DNA of 64,000 nt from an uncultured Eubacteriales bacterium (GCA_934457415.1 CAKSHM010000002.1:124001-188000), one strand, 5' to 3'. Shown: positions 17,025 through 26,931, numbered from the stretch's first letter. Translations and numbers: made by a program. The notes: generated from the letters alone by a model not told the origin.

Positions 17025-19016
17025 TCAACTCAAAACAGTATAAGGAACAGCTTCCGCCGCCGCATTTCCGGATGCGAAAAAATATGCGTCCAGAAGAGAC
17101 CTTACTATGCTTCCTGCCGCCGAGCCGGAATTACCGTGTTCAAGTATTACGGAAATCGCAATTTCGGGGTTGTCATAAGGAGCAAACAGTATATATGTGC
17201 TGTGGTCCGCTCCGTTGTCATTCTGGGAGGTACCTGTTTTTCCTCCGAGCTTGATAGGATAGTCTCCGAGCTGAGTGCGTCCCGTTCCGTCAACGGTAAC
17301 GGAAAGCATTCCGATTTTAACTGCTTCAAGTGTGCTGCCGCTTATTTCAACCTTGTTTAGCTCCTGCGGCTTGCATTCGTCAAAGGTCTCGGATAAATCA
17401 TAAGACATTATTTTATCAATGAGCGTCGCTTTGTAATGTGTGCCGCCGTTTGAAAGAGTGGCGACATAATTGCATAGCTGTAAGGGTGTAAACGCGTTTA
17501 ACTGACCTATTGCGAACTGTAAGGTGTCTCCTCCGATACCGTTTGTTTTCGGCTCGTTTAAAAGTCCCTTGCTGTCGTCAACTTCGACGCCTGTTTTCGT
17601 TCCTAAGCCGAACTGCTTGAAATAATCGGTAAGCGTCATCGCTCCTATTCTTCTTCCTAACTCAAAAAAGAAATAGTTACAGCTTTTTGAAAGTGCGTTT
17701 GTAAGATCGATAGGTCCGTGGTAATGAAGACATCTCGGCTTATAGTCGGCAAAATAATCGTAGGTCATAACGCATTTTATGATTTCACCCTTTTTATAAA
17801 GGTTATTTTCAAGCGCCGCAACCGCAACCGCCGGCTTTATTGTCGAGCCTACAGGATAAACGCCCTTAAAGGCTCTGTTAGTCATCGGCTTTGCAGGGTC
17901 CTTTAAAAGACTGTTTATGTTTTGGCTCAAGGTCGAAGAGTCATAAGTTGGGAAATTAGCTGCGCAGATGACCTTTCCCTCGTTTACATTCATCATGACC
18001 GCGCTTCCCGCCGTGCAGGTTCCGCCCTTGGATTTAAGGTCATTTACGGTTTCCGCGAGCTTGTCCTGCGCCGCGCGCTGAATAGTTTTGTCAAGAGTCA
18101 GCATTATGGTTTTTCCTGCAATGGGCTCTTTTGAAATTTCGGTTTTAATAATGCTTCCCGTAGCGCCTATATAATATGTTATCTGTCCGTCGGTGCCCCT
18201 TAAATATTTTTCGGCATAGTATTCAATTCCGCTGATTCCTACCTTATCGTTGTAGCTGTAGCCACGGGCTTTATAATTTTCGCCGTTATCCGGATCATTC
18301 CAATCTTTCTCATAAATAGGACCTACCGAGCCTATAAGATTTACAGCAAGCGATGTATCGGTATACTCCCTAAACGGCACTACATCAACCGTCACTCCGC
18401 TTAGCATAAAGCCTGATTCGCTTATTGCCCGCATAAGCTCTGAGGATATATCCTCTGCGAAATTATAAGGGTATGATATTGAAAAATCGGCAAGATCCAT
18501 GCTGTATCTTACGCCCATTACCGTTCTCTGCTCGTCAGCCGAATACTTTTTTAAATCGTATTTTTCAACCATTCTTTCAAAGCAGTTTTCCGCGGTGGCA
18601 TAGTGGGCAACACCCAAAAGCTTTATAAGCTTATCTGTAGAAGCACCTTCCGTAAACCCGTAAGGAGATGTTCTCTCGAGAGGCAGTTCGTCGATCCAAG
18701 GTGTGTTTTTTTCGCTTAAAAGCTTGCAAAGAGAAAGAATGACATCGTTTAGATTGTCCTTGACATAGGCTTTGTTAAAAACTATATTGTATCCGTCTCG
18801 GTTGACGGCGATCTTTCTGCCGTAGCGGTCAAGTATTTCCCCGCGGGGAGCTTTGAGTACCGCTGTGCGGACAGAGGTGCTTCCTGCGGCAGAGGAATAC
18901 TTATCCGCGTTTACAACCTGAAGAGAATACAGTCTTGCCGAGTACAGCAGCATGATTATTACAAGTATAACCGCAAGTATTGTGATCGGCGTTTGCCGGT
19001 CATGCTTAAATGGCAT
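17025..19016 (-). CDS. mrdA: Penicillin-binding protein 2 (class B transpeptidase)
   Basis: A 663-residue elongasome transpeptidase. One N-terminal membrane helix (residues 11-30) is followed by the dimerisation domain with APRGEILDRYGR. The transpeptidase domain has the SxxK motif GSTIK (about 389), the SxN motif SCN (about 442) and KTG in GGKTGTSQ (about 592). It follows mreD by 13 bases. The KTG-proximal region is intact, so it should be active. Confidence 0.95.
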   Translation of the reverse strand: MPFKHDRQTPITILAVILVIIMLLYSARLYSLQVVNADKYSSAAGSTSVRTAVLKAPRGEILDRYGRKIAVNRDGYNIVFNKAYVKDNLNDVILSLCKLLSEKNTPWIDELPLERTSPYGFTEGASTDKLIKLLGVAHYATAENCFERMVEKYDLKKYSADEQRTVMGVRYSMDLADFSISYPYNFAEDISSELMRAISESGFMLSGVTVDVVPFREYTDTSLAVNLIGSVGPIYEKDWNDPDNGENYKARGYSYNDKVGISGIEYYAEKYLRGTDGQITYYIGATGSIIKTEISKEPIAGKTIMLTLDKTIQRAAQDKLAETVNDLKSKGGTCTAGSAVMMNVNEGKVICAANFPTYDSSTLSQNINSLLKDPAKPMTNRAFKGVYPVGSTIKPAVAVAALENNLYKKGEIIKCVMTYDYFADYKPRCLHYHGPIDLTNALSKSCNYFFFELGRRIGAMTLTDYFKQFGLGTKTGVEVDDSKGLLNEPKTNGIGGDTLQFAIGQLNAFTPLQLCNYVATLSNGGTHYKATLIDKIMSYDLSETFDECKPQELNKVEISGSTLEAVKIGMLSVTVDGTGRTQLGDYPIKLGGKTGTSQNDNGADHSTYILFAPYDNPEIAISVILEHGNSGSAAGSIVRSLLDAYFFASGNAAAEAVPYTVLS

Positions 19017-19029
19017 ATTATCACCCTAA

Positions 19030-19548
19030 TCAGTTGTTAGTAAATTTTTCAAGCAGTGTCCGTTCCAAATAATAAAACGGGAATATGAACACCGCCGTGT
19101 AAACGGCTGACGGAACGGCAATTCTGAAAAGATAATAGGCACTTTGCTCCGCACCTTTTCCTATTCCGTAAAATAACAGCCACATGAGAAGAAAATAAAT
19201 AAGTGAGCTTGTCACCGCAAGCGCCGCAGCGGATAATATATTATTATTGAATATATAATGTGTTATAAGAGAAACCCCGAGTCCTATTATAAACATAATC
19301 ACCGTATTGAAAACGGATGAATTGATTGAAACGCTGTCAAAGAAAAAACCAAGTATAAGCCCTGTGAAGGCAGAGGACCATTCGCTTGCGAACATTGAAA
19401 CGGCAACCAGCAGGGGAAGGCATAAAATCGGCTGAGCCGAAGCAATTTTAAGAGAAACATTCCCCGAAAAATGAAGGATATAAAGAAAGGAAAATATAAG
19501 AAAATTTATAAGCGCTGATATATATCTTCTTTTTTTCTGAGTATTCAT
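19030..19548 (-). CDS. mreD: Rod shape-determining protein MreD
   Basis: A 172-residue integral membrane protein with five or six hydrophobic helices and almost no soluble part. The sequence is weakly conserved, as usual for the family; the call rests on topology, on the GLILGFFFDS motif, and on the position between mreC (2-base gap) and mrdA. Confidence 0.9.
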   Translation of the reverse strand: MNTQKKRRYISALINFLIFSFLYILHFSGNVSLKIASAQPILCLPLLVAVSMFASEWSSAFTGLILGFFFDSVSINSSVFNTVIMFIIGLGVSLITHYIFNNNILSAAALAVTSSLIYFLLMWLLFYGIGKGAEQSAYYLFRIAVPSAVYTAVFIFPFYYLERTLLEKFTNN

Positions 19549-19550
19549 AG

Positions 19551-20417
19551 TTATTTTTCTCCGTTTTTATCTGGATTTATTCCGCCCTGACCTTCAAAAT
19601 CAGTTATAACCATGACATTTTTTATATCAGAAAGATCCGCAAAAGGTTTAATATCCGCATAAATAGAGGTGTTGTATTTATCGCTGCTTATGGCGCTTAT
19701 CTGACCTATTAAAAGTCCCTCGGGAAAAATTCCCTCGCCCGAGGTCATAACCCAATCGCCTACGGCAACGCTGCAGGACCTTGAAAGGTTATTCATTCTG
19801 CAAAGCCTGTCCTTTGCAATTTCTATGCTTCCGCTTATAATTCCCGAATCCTTTGTGCGCACATCAAGAGCGCCTAAGGTGATTTCGGGTGACAGAACTG
19901 TCGCGACCTTTGAGGTTGTAAGCCCCACCTCCGAAACAAAGCCGATGACACCGGCATCGGTAATAACAGGGTCATATTTGGCAATTCCCGAAAGCGAACC
20001 CTTATTTACGGTAAATCCGCCGTAAGGATCCTCGGAATCCCTTGCTATTAGCGAAGCGGCTGTGAAGCTGAAATCAGGGTTTGCGTCCTTGATTTTAAGG
20101 TAATTTTTATAGAATTCATTCTGGGACTTTATATCGCTGTAATCGGCAACCTTTTTTCTTAAGTCATTAAGCTCGTTTTTAAGCTCGGCATTTTCAAGCA
20201 TGAGCTTATTTCCGTCGCTGTATTTCTTTGAAATATCAGAGAAAAAGTCAGAAACAAAGGTTGCGGCTGATTTGAAAGGAGCCGCAATAGTTCCCGCTAT
20301 ATCAGCCTGAGGCGCTATATGCTCGCCTATAAGTCCGAAAACCGTAGCGGAAATTACCACGCAAAGAAAAATGCTGACTATTATTTTAAATTGTCTGCTG
20401 CGAAAGAAAAAACGCAT
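19551..20417 (-). CDS. mreC: Rod shape-determining protein MreC
   Basis: A 288-residue protein: a short cytosolic tail, one membrane helix (about 10-30), a coiled coil (about 70-105, LENAELKNELNDLRKK) and the external beta-barrel domain with VNKGSLSGI, GVIGFV and MTSGEGIFPEGLLIGQI. It scaffolds PBP2 outside the membrane. Second gene of the mreBCD operon. Confidence 0.95.
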   Translation of the reverse strand: MRFFFRSRQFKIIVSIFLCVVISATVFGLIGEHIAPQADIAGTIAAPFKSAATFVSDFFSDISKKYSDGNKLMLENAELKNELNDLRKKVADYSDIKSQNEFYKNYLKIKDANPDFSFTAASLIARDSEDPYGGFTVNKGSLSGIAKYDPVITDAGVIGFVSEVGLTTSKVATVLSPEITLGALDVRTKDSGIISGSIEIAKDRLCRMNNLSRSCSVAVGDWVMTSGEGIFPEGLLIGQISAISSDKYNTSIYADIKPFADLSDIKNVMVITDFEGQGGINPDKNGEK

Positions 20418-20445
20418 GTGTTTTTGTCTCCATTATAAGTATTTT

Positions 20446-21465
20446 TCAGCGGAATCTTTTTCCCCGTCTGAATGTGTAGTTTGAAAAGCTTTTGTCATCT
20501 TCAAGCCTTTTTGCGGTTCCTAAAACAACGCAGTCGAGCGGATTTGCCGCAACCGTTACCGGTATTTCGGTCTCTTCGGCAATAAGCTCCGCAAGTCCGC
20601 GAAGCAGCGCGCCGCCGCCGGTAAGGGTAATACCGGTGTCAATTATATCCGCGGAAAGCTCGGGTGGGGTCTTTTCAAGCGTTGTGCGGATGGTATCAAT
20701 TATCTGTGCTATCGGATCCGCCATTGCTTCCCTGACCTCGGAGGAGGAGATAAATATGTTTTTCGGAAGTCCGTCTATTAAATTTCTTCCCTTTATTTCA
20801 ATTGATTTTTCGTCCTCATAAGGCTTAGCCGAGCCTATCGCGATTTTAATTTGTTCCGCGGTGCGCTCGCCGATAAGAAGATTGTGCTTTTTTCTGATAA
20901 AGGCAATAATCGCATCGTCAAGGTCGTCTCCTCCGACTCTTAAAGACTGAGAGGTCACAATATCTCCGAGCGAAATAACGGCAACCTCGCTTGTTCCGCC
21001 TCCGATATCTACGACCATACAGCCTGCCGCGTCGGAGACTGCAAGCCCCGCACCGACAGCCGCCGCCATAGGTTCTTCCAAAAGGTCAATGTCGGTAGCG
21101 CCTGCCTGCTTTGCCGCATCATAAACCGCTCTGCTTTCAACTTCGGTTATACCCGTCGGAATGCAGATAACCATTCTGACTCTTGAAAAGAACGAGCCTT
21201 TAAGAGCCTGTCTTATAAACCTTTTAAGCATAGCCGCCGTAACATCGAAGTCGGCTATAACGCCGTCCTTAAGAGGCCTCACGGCAACAATGGAACCGGG
21301 GGTCCTTCCTATCATTTCTTTTGCTTCCTGACCTACTGCTCTTACAGCGTCGTTTCTCATATCATAAGCAACAACAGACGGCTCTCTCATTATAATTCCT
21401 TTGCCTTTTACGCAGACTAAGGTATTTGCGGTGCCGAGGTCGACCCCGATATCTCTTGTAAACAT
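20446..21465 (-). CDS. mreB: Rod shape-determining protein MreB (actin-like)
   Basis: A 339-residue actin homologue that forms filaments under the membrane and directs elongation synthesis. Visible are the phosphate-1 loop DIGVDLGTANTLV, the phosphate-2 segment VVDIGGGTSEVAVIS and the adenosine motif GGGALLRGLAE. First gene of mreBCD-mrdA; 20 bases separate it from the lipid kinase gene upstream, so transcription may start further upstream. Confidence 0.97.
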   Translation of the reverse strand: MFTRDIGVDLGTANTLVCVKGKGIIMREPSVVAYDMRNDAVRAVGQEAKEMIGRTPGSIVAVRPLKDGVIADFDVTAAMLKRFIRQALKGSFFSRVRMVICIPTGITEVESRAVYDAAKQAGATDIDLLEEPMAAAVGAGLAVSDAAGCMVVDIGGGTSEVAVISLGDIVTSQSLRVGGDDLDDAIIAFIRKKHNLLIGERTAEQIKIAIGSAKPYEDEKSIEIKGRNLIDGLPKNIFISSSEVREAMADPIAQIIDTIRTTLEKTPPELSADIIDTGITLTGGGALLRGLAELIAEETEIPVTVAANPLDCVVLGTAKRLEDDKSFSNYTFRRGKRFR

Positions 21466-21485
21466 TATTTCTATCTCCCGAATTA

Positions 21486-22406
21486 TTATTTGATATTTGC
21501 GGCGTTTATTTCAGACTTGGGTACTATAAATGTAACCGCATTATTAATGTTTGTTATACGCAGCGGATCGCTGCCTTCGGCAAATTCTCCGTCAAGCGTC
21601 CAGTTGACATGTTCACCCTGTGAAACGGTAAGAGAATCTGTATGGAAAAACTCAATTCCGTTTTTGGTCAGGTCTTTTCTTAAAATTCCGTCGATAATAT
21701 TCTGGAATTCTATTATATTTTTGGGTTTTCTTATAAGCAGTACCTCAAAAAGCCCATCGTTAAGCTTTACGAACGCTTCGTTAAACTTAACTATTCCGCC
21801 TACCGACATAGAGTTGGAAACAGCGCCGAAAAGGAAATCTCCTTCGGTTTTTTCTCCGTCATGCTCAAAACAAAGATGAATTGGCTTTATATTTCCGAGA
21901 CTTTTTATTCCCTCAAAGAAATATGCCGCCTGACCGAGAACATTTTTTGTCTCTTGAGGCGCGGAATAAGAGGCTTCTGTAAAAGCGCCGAAGGAGGCGG
22001 TATATGAAAAATACTTATCGCCGAATTTTCCGATGTCAAGCTTAATTGTCGAGCCTGTAACAATATCCTTTGCGGCGGTTTTGATATCTCTTGAAATTCC
22101 GAGTCCGGATGACCATTCATTAAGCGTTCCCGAAGGAATATATCCAAGCCTTACATCAATGCCCGAATGCATTATTCCGGTTATTACCTCATTTAATGTT
22201 CCGTCTCCGCCGCAGACTACAACGGTATCAAAATCTCCTGTTTCAAGCGTTTCGGTTTTTTTTGTCGCGTCCGCTCGTCCCTTTGTCGGATAAACGCTTA
22301 CATGGTAACCTGCCGATGAAAAAATTTCCGAAATATCAAGTAATTCGGTGCGCATTTTTGCTTTGCCGGATTTGGGATTTACTATAATAAGCATTTCTTT
22401 ACTCAT
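21486..22406 (-). CDS. Diacylglycerol/lipid kinase family protein (YegS/BmrU type)
   Basis: A 306-residue cytosolic kinase. The N-terminal domain has NPKSGKAK and the nucleotide-binding VVCGGDGTLNEVITG; the usual GTxNDFA block is GTLNEWSSGLGI here, a mild departure. The C-terminal beta-sandwich holds DGLFEVLLIRKP and a DGE motif. Members phosphorylate diacylglycerol or related lipids; the actual substrate cannot be told. It lies between tsaD and mreB. Confidence 0.9.
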   Translation of the reverse strand: MSKEMLIIVNPKSGKAKMRTELLDISEIFSSAGYHVSVYPTKGRADATKKTETLETGDFDTVVVCGGDGTLNEVITGIMHSGIDVRLGYIPSGTLNEWSSGLGISRDIKTAAKDIVTGSTIKLDIGKFGDKYFSYTASFGAFTEASYSAPQETKNVLGQAAYFFEGIKSLGNIKPIHLCFEHDGEKTEGDFLFGAVSNSMSVGGIVKFNEAFVKLNDGLFEVLLIRKPKNIIEFQNIIDGILRKDLTKNGIEFFHTDSLTVSQGEHVNWTLDGEFAEGSDPLRITNINNAVTFIVPKSEINAANIK

Positions 22407-22421
22407 AGAAAAAACCTCTTT

Positions 22422-23426
22422 TTATCTGTAATCTATGGGAAGCGTCGCTGCCGCGTTAAGGTCAAGCTGTGCGATATTCCCGCTTTTATATTCGTAAAAC
22501 GCCTGAACGCCGACCATTGCGGCATTGTCACCGCAATATTTAAGCTCCGGAAAACATAGCTTTATGCCTTCTTCCTTGCGTTTTTCAAGCATTCTTCTTC
22601 TAAGCTCGCTGTTAGCGCTGACTCCGCCTGCCATAACGACTGTTTTTGCGTTTTCTTCCCTCACGGCACTCATGGTTTTGTCGATAAGAATATCGCAGAC
22701 CTTTTGCCTTACAGTCGCCGCAAGTACGGGTACATCTATTTTTTCATTCTTTTGTGCGGCGTTGTGCGTAATATTTACGATTGCGGTTTTAAGACCGGAA
22801 AAGCTGAAATCAAATTTGTTTTCGGTTTTCGGATAGGGAAGAGGATATTTTTTTGTGTCCGCTGCGGTTGCGGTCTTATCTATGTTGACTCCTCCCGGGT
22901 AGCACAGCCCCATGCACCGTGCCGCCTTGTCCAAGCATTCGCCTGCCGCGTCGTCCATGGTTTTGCCGATAGGCTTAAAAACCGTGTAGTTCTCAACCTT
23001 TGTAAGCAATGTGTTTCCGCCGGATACTGTCAGGCATAAAAATGGCGGTTTCAAATCTTCGTTTGTTATGTAATTCGCCGCTATGTGCGACCTTAAATGA
23101 TGAACGGGAATAAGCGGAATTCCGAGCGAGTAGCTTAGTCCTTTGGCAAAATTCACTCCGACTAAAAGCGCACCTATAAGTCCGGGGGCAAAGGTTACCG
23201 CCACGGCCTTTAAATCTTTATATTCAATTCCTGCTTTCATAACGGCAGCTCTGCATACCGCGCTTATGTTTTCCGTATGTCTTCTCGAGGCGATTTCCGG
23301 AACAACTCCGCCGTAAATTTTATGTTCTTCTATCTGTGTGGAAACGATATTTGAAAGCACCTTTCTTCCGTCGGTTACGGCAACCGAGGTTTCATCGCAG
23401 GATGATTCAATACTAAGTATCAACAT
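22422..23426 (-). CDS. tsaD: tRNA threonylcarbamoyladenosine transferase TsaD
   Basis: A 334-residue ASKHA-fold enzyme that, with TsaB and TsaE, puts the t6A modification at position 37 of ANN-decoding tRNAs. The N-terminus ILSIESSCDETSVAV, the metal-binding HHLRSH (about 107-112), the SGGNT motif and the MAGGVSANSELR block are all present. Its start overlaps the stop of the phosphatase-RimI gene. tsaB and tsaE are not in this window. Confidence 0.97.
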   Translation of the reverse strand: MLILSIESSCDETSVAVTDGRKVLSNIVSTQIEEHKIYGGVVPEIASRRHTENISAVCRAAVMKAGIEYKDLKAVAVTFAPGLIGALLVGVNFAKGLSYSLGIPLIPVHHLRSHIAANYITNEDLKPPFLCLTVSGGNTLLTKVENYTVFKPIGKTMDDAAGECLDKAARCMGLCYPGGVNIDKTATAADTKKYPLPYPKTENKFDFSFSGLKTAIVNITHNAAQKNEKIDVPVLAATVRQKVCDILIDKTMSAVREENAKTVVMAGGVSANSELRRRMLEKRKEEGIKLCFPELKYCGDNAAMVGVQAFYEYKSGNIAQLDLNAAATLPIDYR

Positions 23427-24274
23427 TAAATTTTAAACCTTCTTGTCATTATCAGAGCGTCTTCTTTCGGGTCCTCATAAAAATCTTTGCGGATTCCCTC
23501 AATTTTGAATTTTAATTTTTCGTAAAGTCTTACGGCGTCATCGTTGGATTTTCTTACCTCAAGCGATAAAAAATCCATATCCTCATTTAAAGCCGCGGAA
23601 ATTGCTCTGTTTAAAAGCAATGTAGCCGCGTTTTTGTTTCTGCATTCCTTTTTGACGGCAAGCGTAAGAACATATCCTTCTTTGCAGATAAAACTGAGTC
23701 CTATATGTCCTATAGTTTTGCCGTTTTCTTTCGCAAGGAAAAAACGACCGGAGTGTTCAAGCGTTTCTCTTACGGACTGCGCTTTCCAAAAGTGAGTGAA
23801 GATCCTGCTTTCCGTTTCTTCAATATCCTCTGCATCTTTTTCGGAAGCGCTTTCGACTTTAACAGAGGTAAAAAAACCCGAATAGACAAGAAAATCGATT
23901 TTTTTTAAAATTTCCTTTGCACAAACATTATAAACCTCTTGGCTTTGTCCGTAGGGGTCGCTTATTCCGTTTCCTAAAACCGATACTTTATCTTTGTCGG
24001 CGCCAAGGCCTAATAAAATATCGGCATGGCTTTTTGAAAGACAGATTATTTTATCGGCACTTAAATCCTCTTTTGAAAATTGTTTTGAAATATGCGAGGA
24101 TATGTCAACCCCGAAACCAAGGCAAGCCCTTACCGATTTCTCGCTGACCTTTTCTCCGCTTGCCATAAGGCCTCGGCTTTCGGCATTGACGCCGTAAAGT
24201 CTTTTTGAATTTAAAAATCCCTCCGCCATTGGCGAGCGGCAGGTGTTGCCGGTGCATATAAATATAACATTCAT
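23426..24274 (-). CDS. Fusion: low-MW protein tyrosine phosphatase + RimI-type N-acetyltransferase
   Basis: A 282-residue two-domain protein. Residues 1-130 are a low-molecular-weight phosphatase with the P-loop CTGNTCRS (C8, R14) and the general-acid DPYG near residue 110. Residues about 138-282 are a GNAT acetyltransferase with RimI features: ESRIFTHFW at the start, the acetyl-CoA loop ECRNKNAATLLL, then EVRKSNDDAVRLYEKL and the DFYEDPKEDALIM tail. RimI acetylates the N-terminal alanine of ribosomal protein S18 and is commonly beside tsaD, as here. The fusion reads in one frame with a short linker and no stop. Confidence 0.88.
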   Translation of the reverse strand: MNVIFICTGNTCRSPMAEGFLNSKRLYGVNAESRGLMASGEKVSEKSVRACLGFGVDISSHISKQFSKEDLSADKIICLSKSHADILLGLGADKDKVSVLGNGISDPYGQSQEVYNVCAKEILKKIDFLVYSGFFTSVKVESASEKDAEDIEETESRIFTHFWKAQSVRETLEHSGRFFLAKENGKTIGHIGLSFICKEGYVLTLAVKKECRNKNAATLLLNRAISAALNEDMDFLSLEVRKSNDDAVRLYEKLKFKIEGIRKDFYEDPKEDALIMTRRFKI

Positions 24275-24280
24275 TATTAT

Positions 24281-26797
24281 CTATCCTTTTGCCTCAAGCC
24301 AGTTTTTGCCGCAATGCGCCTCGCTCAGCAGTCTTACCTTAAGCGAAGCTGCATTTTCCATTTCCGTTTCAAGAATTTCGCAGACCTCTTTTGCCTTTTT
24401 CTCGGGCGCCTCGACTATAAGCTCGTCGTGAACCTGAAGAATAAGCTTTGCTTCGGGAATTTCCTTTTTGAGCCTTTCGCTGACCTTTATCATTGCAATT
24501 TTTATAATATCCGCCGCTGTTCCCTGAATAGGCGCGTTTCTCGCAACCCTTTCGCCGAATGCCTTGATGTTTCTGTTTGATGCGGAAAGCTCCGGAAGAT
24601 ATCTGCGCCTGCCGAAAGCGGTGGTGACATATCCGTTTTCCTTAGCGTTCTTTATCGCGTTTTCCATATATGCGGCAACACCCTTGTAGGTTTCAAGATA
24701 ATTTTTGATATATCTGTCCGCCTCGGCTCTCGTAACTCCGATATCCTTAGAGAGCGAAAATGCGCCTATTCCGTAAACAATTCCGAAATTGACGGCCTTT
24801 GCTCTGCTTCTCATTATCGGAAGCACCATGCTTTTCGGAATATTGAATACCTCAGAGGCAGTCGCGGTGTGGATATCCTCGCCCGAATTAAAGGCTTCTA
24901 TCATCGTTTTGTCATCCGCAAGCGACGCCAGAACTCTCAGCTCTATCTGCGAATAGTCCGCGTCGCAAAGAACAAATCCGTCCTTTGCGATAAAGAATTT
25001 TCTTAGTTTCCTGCCCTCTTGCGTTCTTACGGGAATGTTTTGCAGATTCGGCTCTAATGAGCTTATTCTGCCTGTCCTTGCCTCGGTCTGGTTAAATGTT
25101 GTGTGAATTCTTCCGTCCTCGGCGATTGCGTTTAAAAGCCCGTCGCAGTAGGTGGATTTAAGCTTTGAAAGCTGTCTGTATTTTAAAATTTTCTTAACAA
25201 TAGGGTAGTCATACTGTAAGCTTTCAAGCACCTCTGCGCCTGTGCTGTATCCGCTCTTGGTCTTTTTCTTTGCAGGGAGCATAAGCCTGCCGAATAAAAC
25301 TTCGCCTAATTGCTTGGGAGAATTGATATTGAATTCAAGCCCTGCAAGCGTGTAAATTTCCTTCTGCAGCTCGTTTATTTTTAAAAGTAATTCTTCGCCC
25401 TCAACTTTCAGACCATTTTTGTCAACAAGAAAGCCCTCGCTTTCCATTTGCGACAGTACCCTTGAAAGAGGAATTTCAATTTCCCTTAAAAGCTTTAACT
25501 CTCCGCTTTTTTCAAGCTCGTCCTTAAAATGCTCGCAAACTGCGTCAAGCCGAGCGGCTTTTGAAAGCTCGGCTGAGCTTAATTCAATCTTGTCCGCTGT
25601 GCAAAGCTCGCATAAATGGGAAAACGAATAATCATTTGAAGAGGGGTTGCTTAAATATGCTCCGAGCATAGCGTCGAATTCTATTGCTTTAGCTTCGGGA
25701 TATTTTCTGTAAATTTCTTTTGAGTTATAAACCTGCTTTTTTATTTTCTCGGATTTTATTATTTTTTCGGCGGTCTCGCTGTCAACGGCGCAAACCCTGC
25801 CTTTAAAGCAAACCGCGGATTTTTCTTCAAAAATCAGACTTATTTCTTCGTTTTCAAGCTCTTTTAAATCAATTTTATCCTCTTTGTAGGAAGCTTCCGC
25901 TTTTTTTACGGTTCCCTTTTTTGCATTAGGCTTTATTCCCATTTTATCCATAAGCGAGAAAAATTCAAGCTCGGTCATCAAAGCGCTTAAAGCCTCTTTG
26001 TCAGCCTCTGCCTTTTTATAATGCTCAAAATCGGTGTCAATAGGAGCATCTGTCGAAATCGTCCCTAAAAAAAGGCTTAAATATGCGCTTTCCTTTCCGC
26101 TTTCAAGCTTTGCTTTAACACTCGGCTTTATTTCAAGCTCGTTTAAATTCTCATAAATATAATCAATGGAATGATATTTTGAAATAAGGTCGGTCGCGGT
26201 CTTTTCGCCTATTCCGGCAACGCCCTTTATGTTGTCGGAGCTGTCGCCCATAAGCGCCTTTAGCTGAATCATTTCTTTCGGGGTCACTCCGTATTTTTCT
26301 TCGACCGCCTCCGGCGTAAAATCCGTGACCTCGGTTTTGCCCATGCGAGTTGCAGCAAGCAAAACATGCGTTTTGTCGGATACAAGCTGCAATGAATCGC
26401 GGTCGCCCGTTGCTATAACGCATTCGTTTCCGCTTTTAACAGCCGACGCCGCAAGGGTGCCTAAAATATCGTCCGCCTCAAAGCCCTCGCATTCAATGCA
26501 GGAAAATCCGGCAAATTTAAGCCAGTCTTTGATTACGGGAAACTGCTCTTTAAGCTCTTCGGGCATAGTGTGGCGGCCTGCCTTGTATTCGGCATATTTT
26601 TTGTGCCTGAAGGTAGGCTTTTTGAGGTCGAATGCCACGGCGACCCCGTCGGGAGAGACAGTGTCTAAAAGCTTGTTTAAAATATTTATAAAACCATAGA
26701 CGGCGTTTGTAAACCTTCCGTCCTTGGTTGAAAGAAGTTTTATTCCGTAAAAAGCGCGGTTTATAAGACTGTTTCCGTCAATTGCCAAAAGCTTCAA
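24281..26797 (-). CDS. polA: DNA polymerase I
   Basis: An 838-residue family A polymerase. Residues 1-290 are the 5' nuclease (LLAIDGNSLINRAFYG, ATGDRDSLQL, DNIKGVAGIGEKTA). The middle, about 300-450, is a degenerate 3'-5' exonuclease lacking the DxE metal ligands, as in many Gram-positives. The polymerase part has motif A DADYSQIELR (about 610), motif B RSRAKAVNFGIVYG and motif C QVHDELIVE (about 784). Proofreading is therefore not expected. Confidence 0.97.
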   Translation of the reverse strand: MKLLAIDGNSLINRAFYGIKLLSTKDGRFTNAVYGFINILNKLLDTVSPDGVAVAFDLKKPTFRHKKYAEYKAGRHTMPEELKEQFPVIKDWLKFAGFSCIECEGFEADDILGTLAASAVKSGNECVIATGDRDSLQLVSDKTHVLLAATRMGKTEVTDFTPEAVEEKYGVTPKEMIQLKALMGDSSDNIKGVAGIGEKTATDLISKYHSIDYIYENLNELEIKPSVKAKLESGKESAYLSLFLGTISTDAPIDTDFEHYKKAEADKEALSALMTELEFFSLMDKMGIKPNAKKGTVKKAEASYKEDKIDLKELENEEISLIFEEKSAVCFKGRVCAVDSETAEKIIKSEKIKKQVYNSKEIYRKYPEAKAIEFDAMLGAYLSNPSSNDYSFSHLCELCTADKIELSSAELSKAARLDAVCEHFKDELEKSGELKLLREIEIPLSRVLSQMESEGFLVDKNGLKVEGEELLLKINELQKEIYTLAGLEFNINSPKQLGEVLFGRLMLPAKKKTKSGYSTGAEVLESLQYDYPIVKKILKYRQLSKLKSTYCDGLLNAIAEDGRIHTTFNQTEARTGRISSLEPNLQNIPVRTQEGRKLRKFFIAKDGFVLCDADYSQIELRVLASLADDKTMIEAFNSGEDIHTATASEVFNIPKSMVLPIMRSRAKAVNFGIVYGIGAFSLSKDIGVTRAEADRYIKNYLETYKGVAAYMENAIKNAKENGYVTTAFGRRRYLPELSASNRNIKAFGERVARNAPIQGTAADIIKIAMIKVSERLKKEIPEAKLILQVHDELIVEAPEKKAKEVCEILETEMENAASLKVRLLSEAHCGKNWLEAKG

Positions 26798-26893
26798 AAT
26801 AGCAACTCCTAATTTATAAACTTATATAATAAAAAAATTATATATATAATATTACCACTAATTTATCATTTTGTCACTATTAAATTTTTAAAT

Positions 26894-26922
26894 TTGACAT
26901 CCGGCTTTCGGTAATGTATAAT
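26894..26922 (+). promoter_or_regulatory. Consensus sigma-A promoter of dusB
   Basis: A perfect TTGACA (26894-26899) and perfect TATAAT (26917-26922) with a 17-bp spacer. The predicted transcription start is near 26929, about three bases before the dusB ATG at 26932. Confidence 0.9.
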
Positions 26923-26931
26923 CAAAGCATT

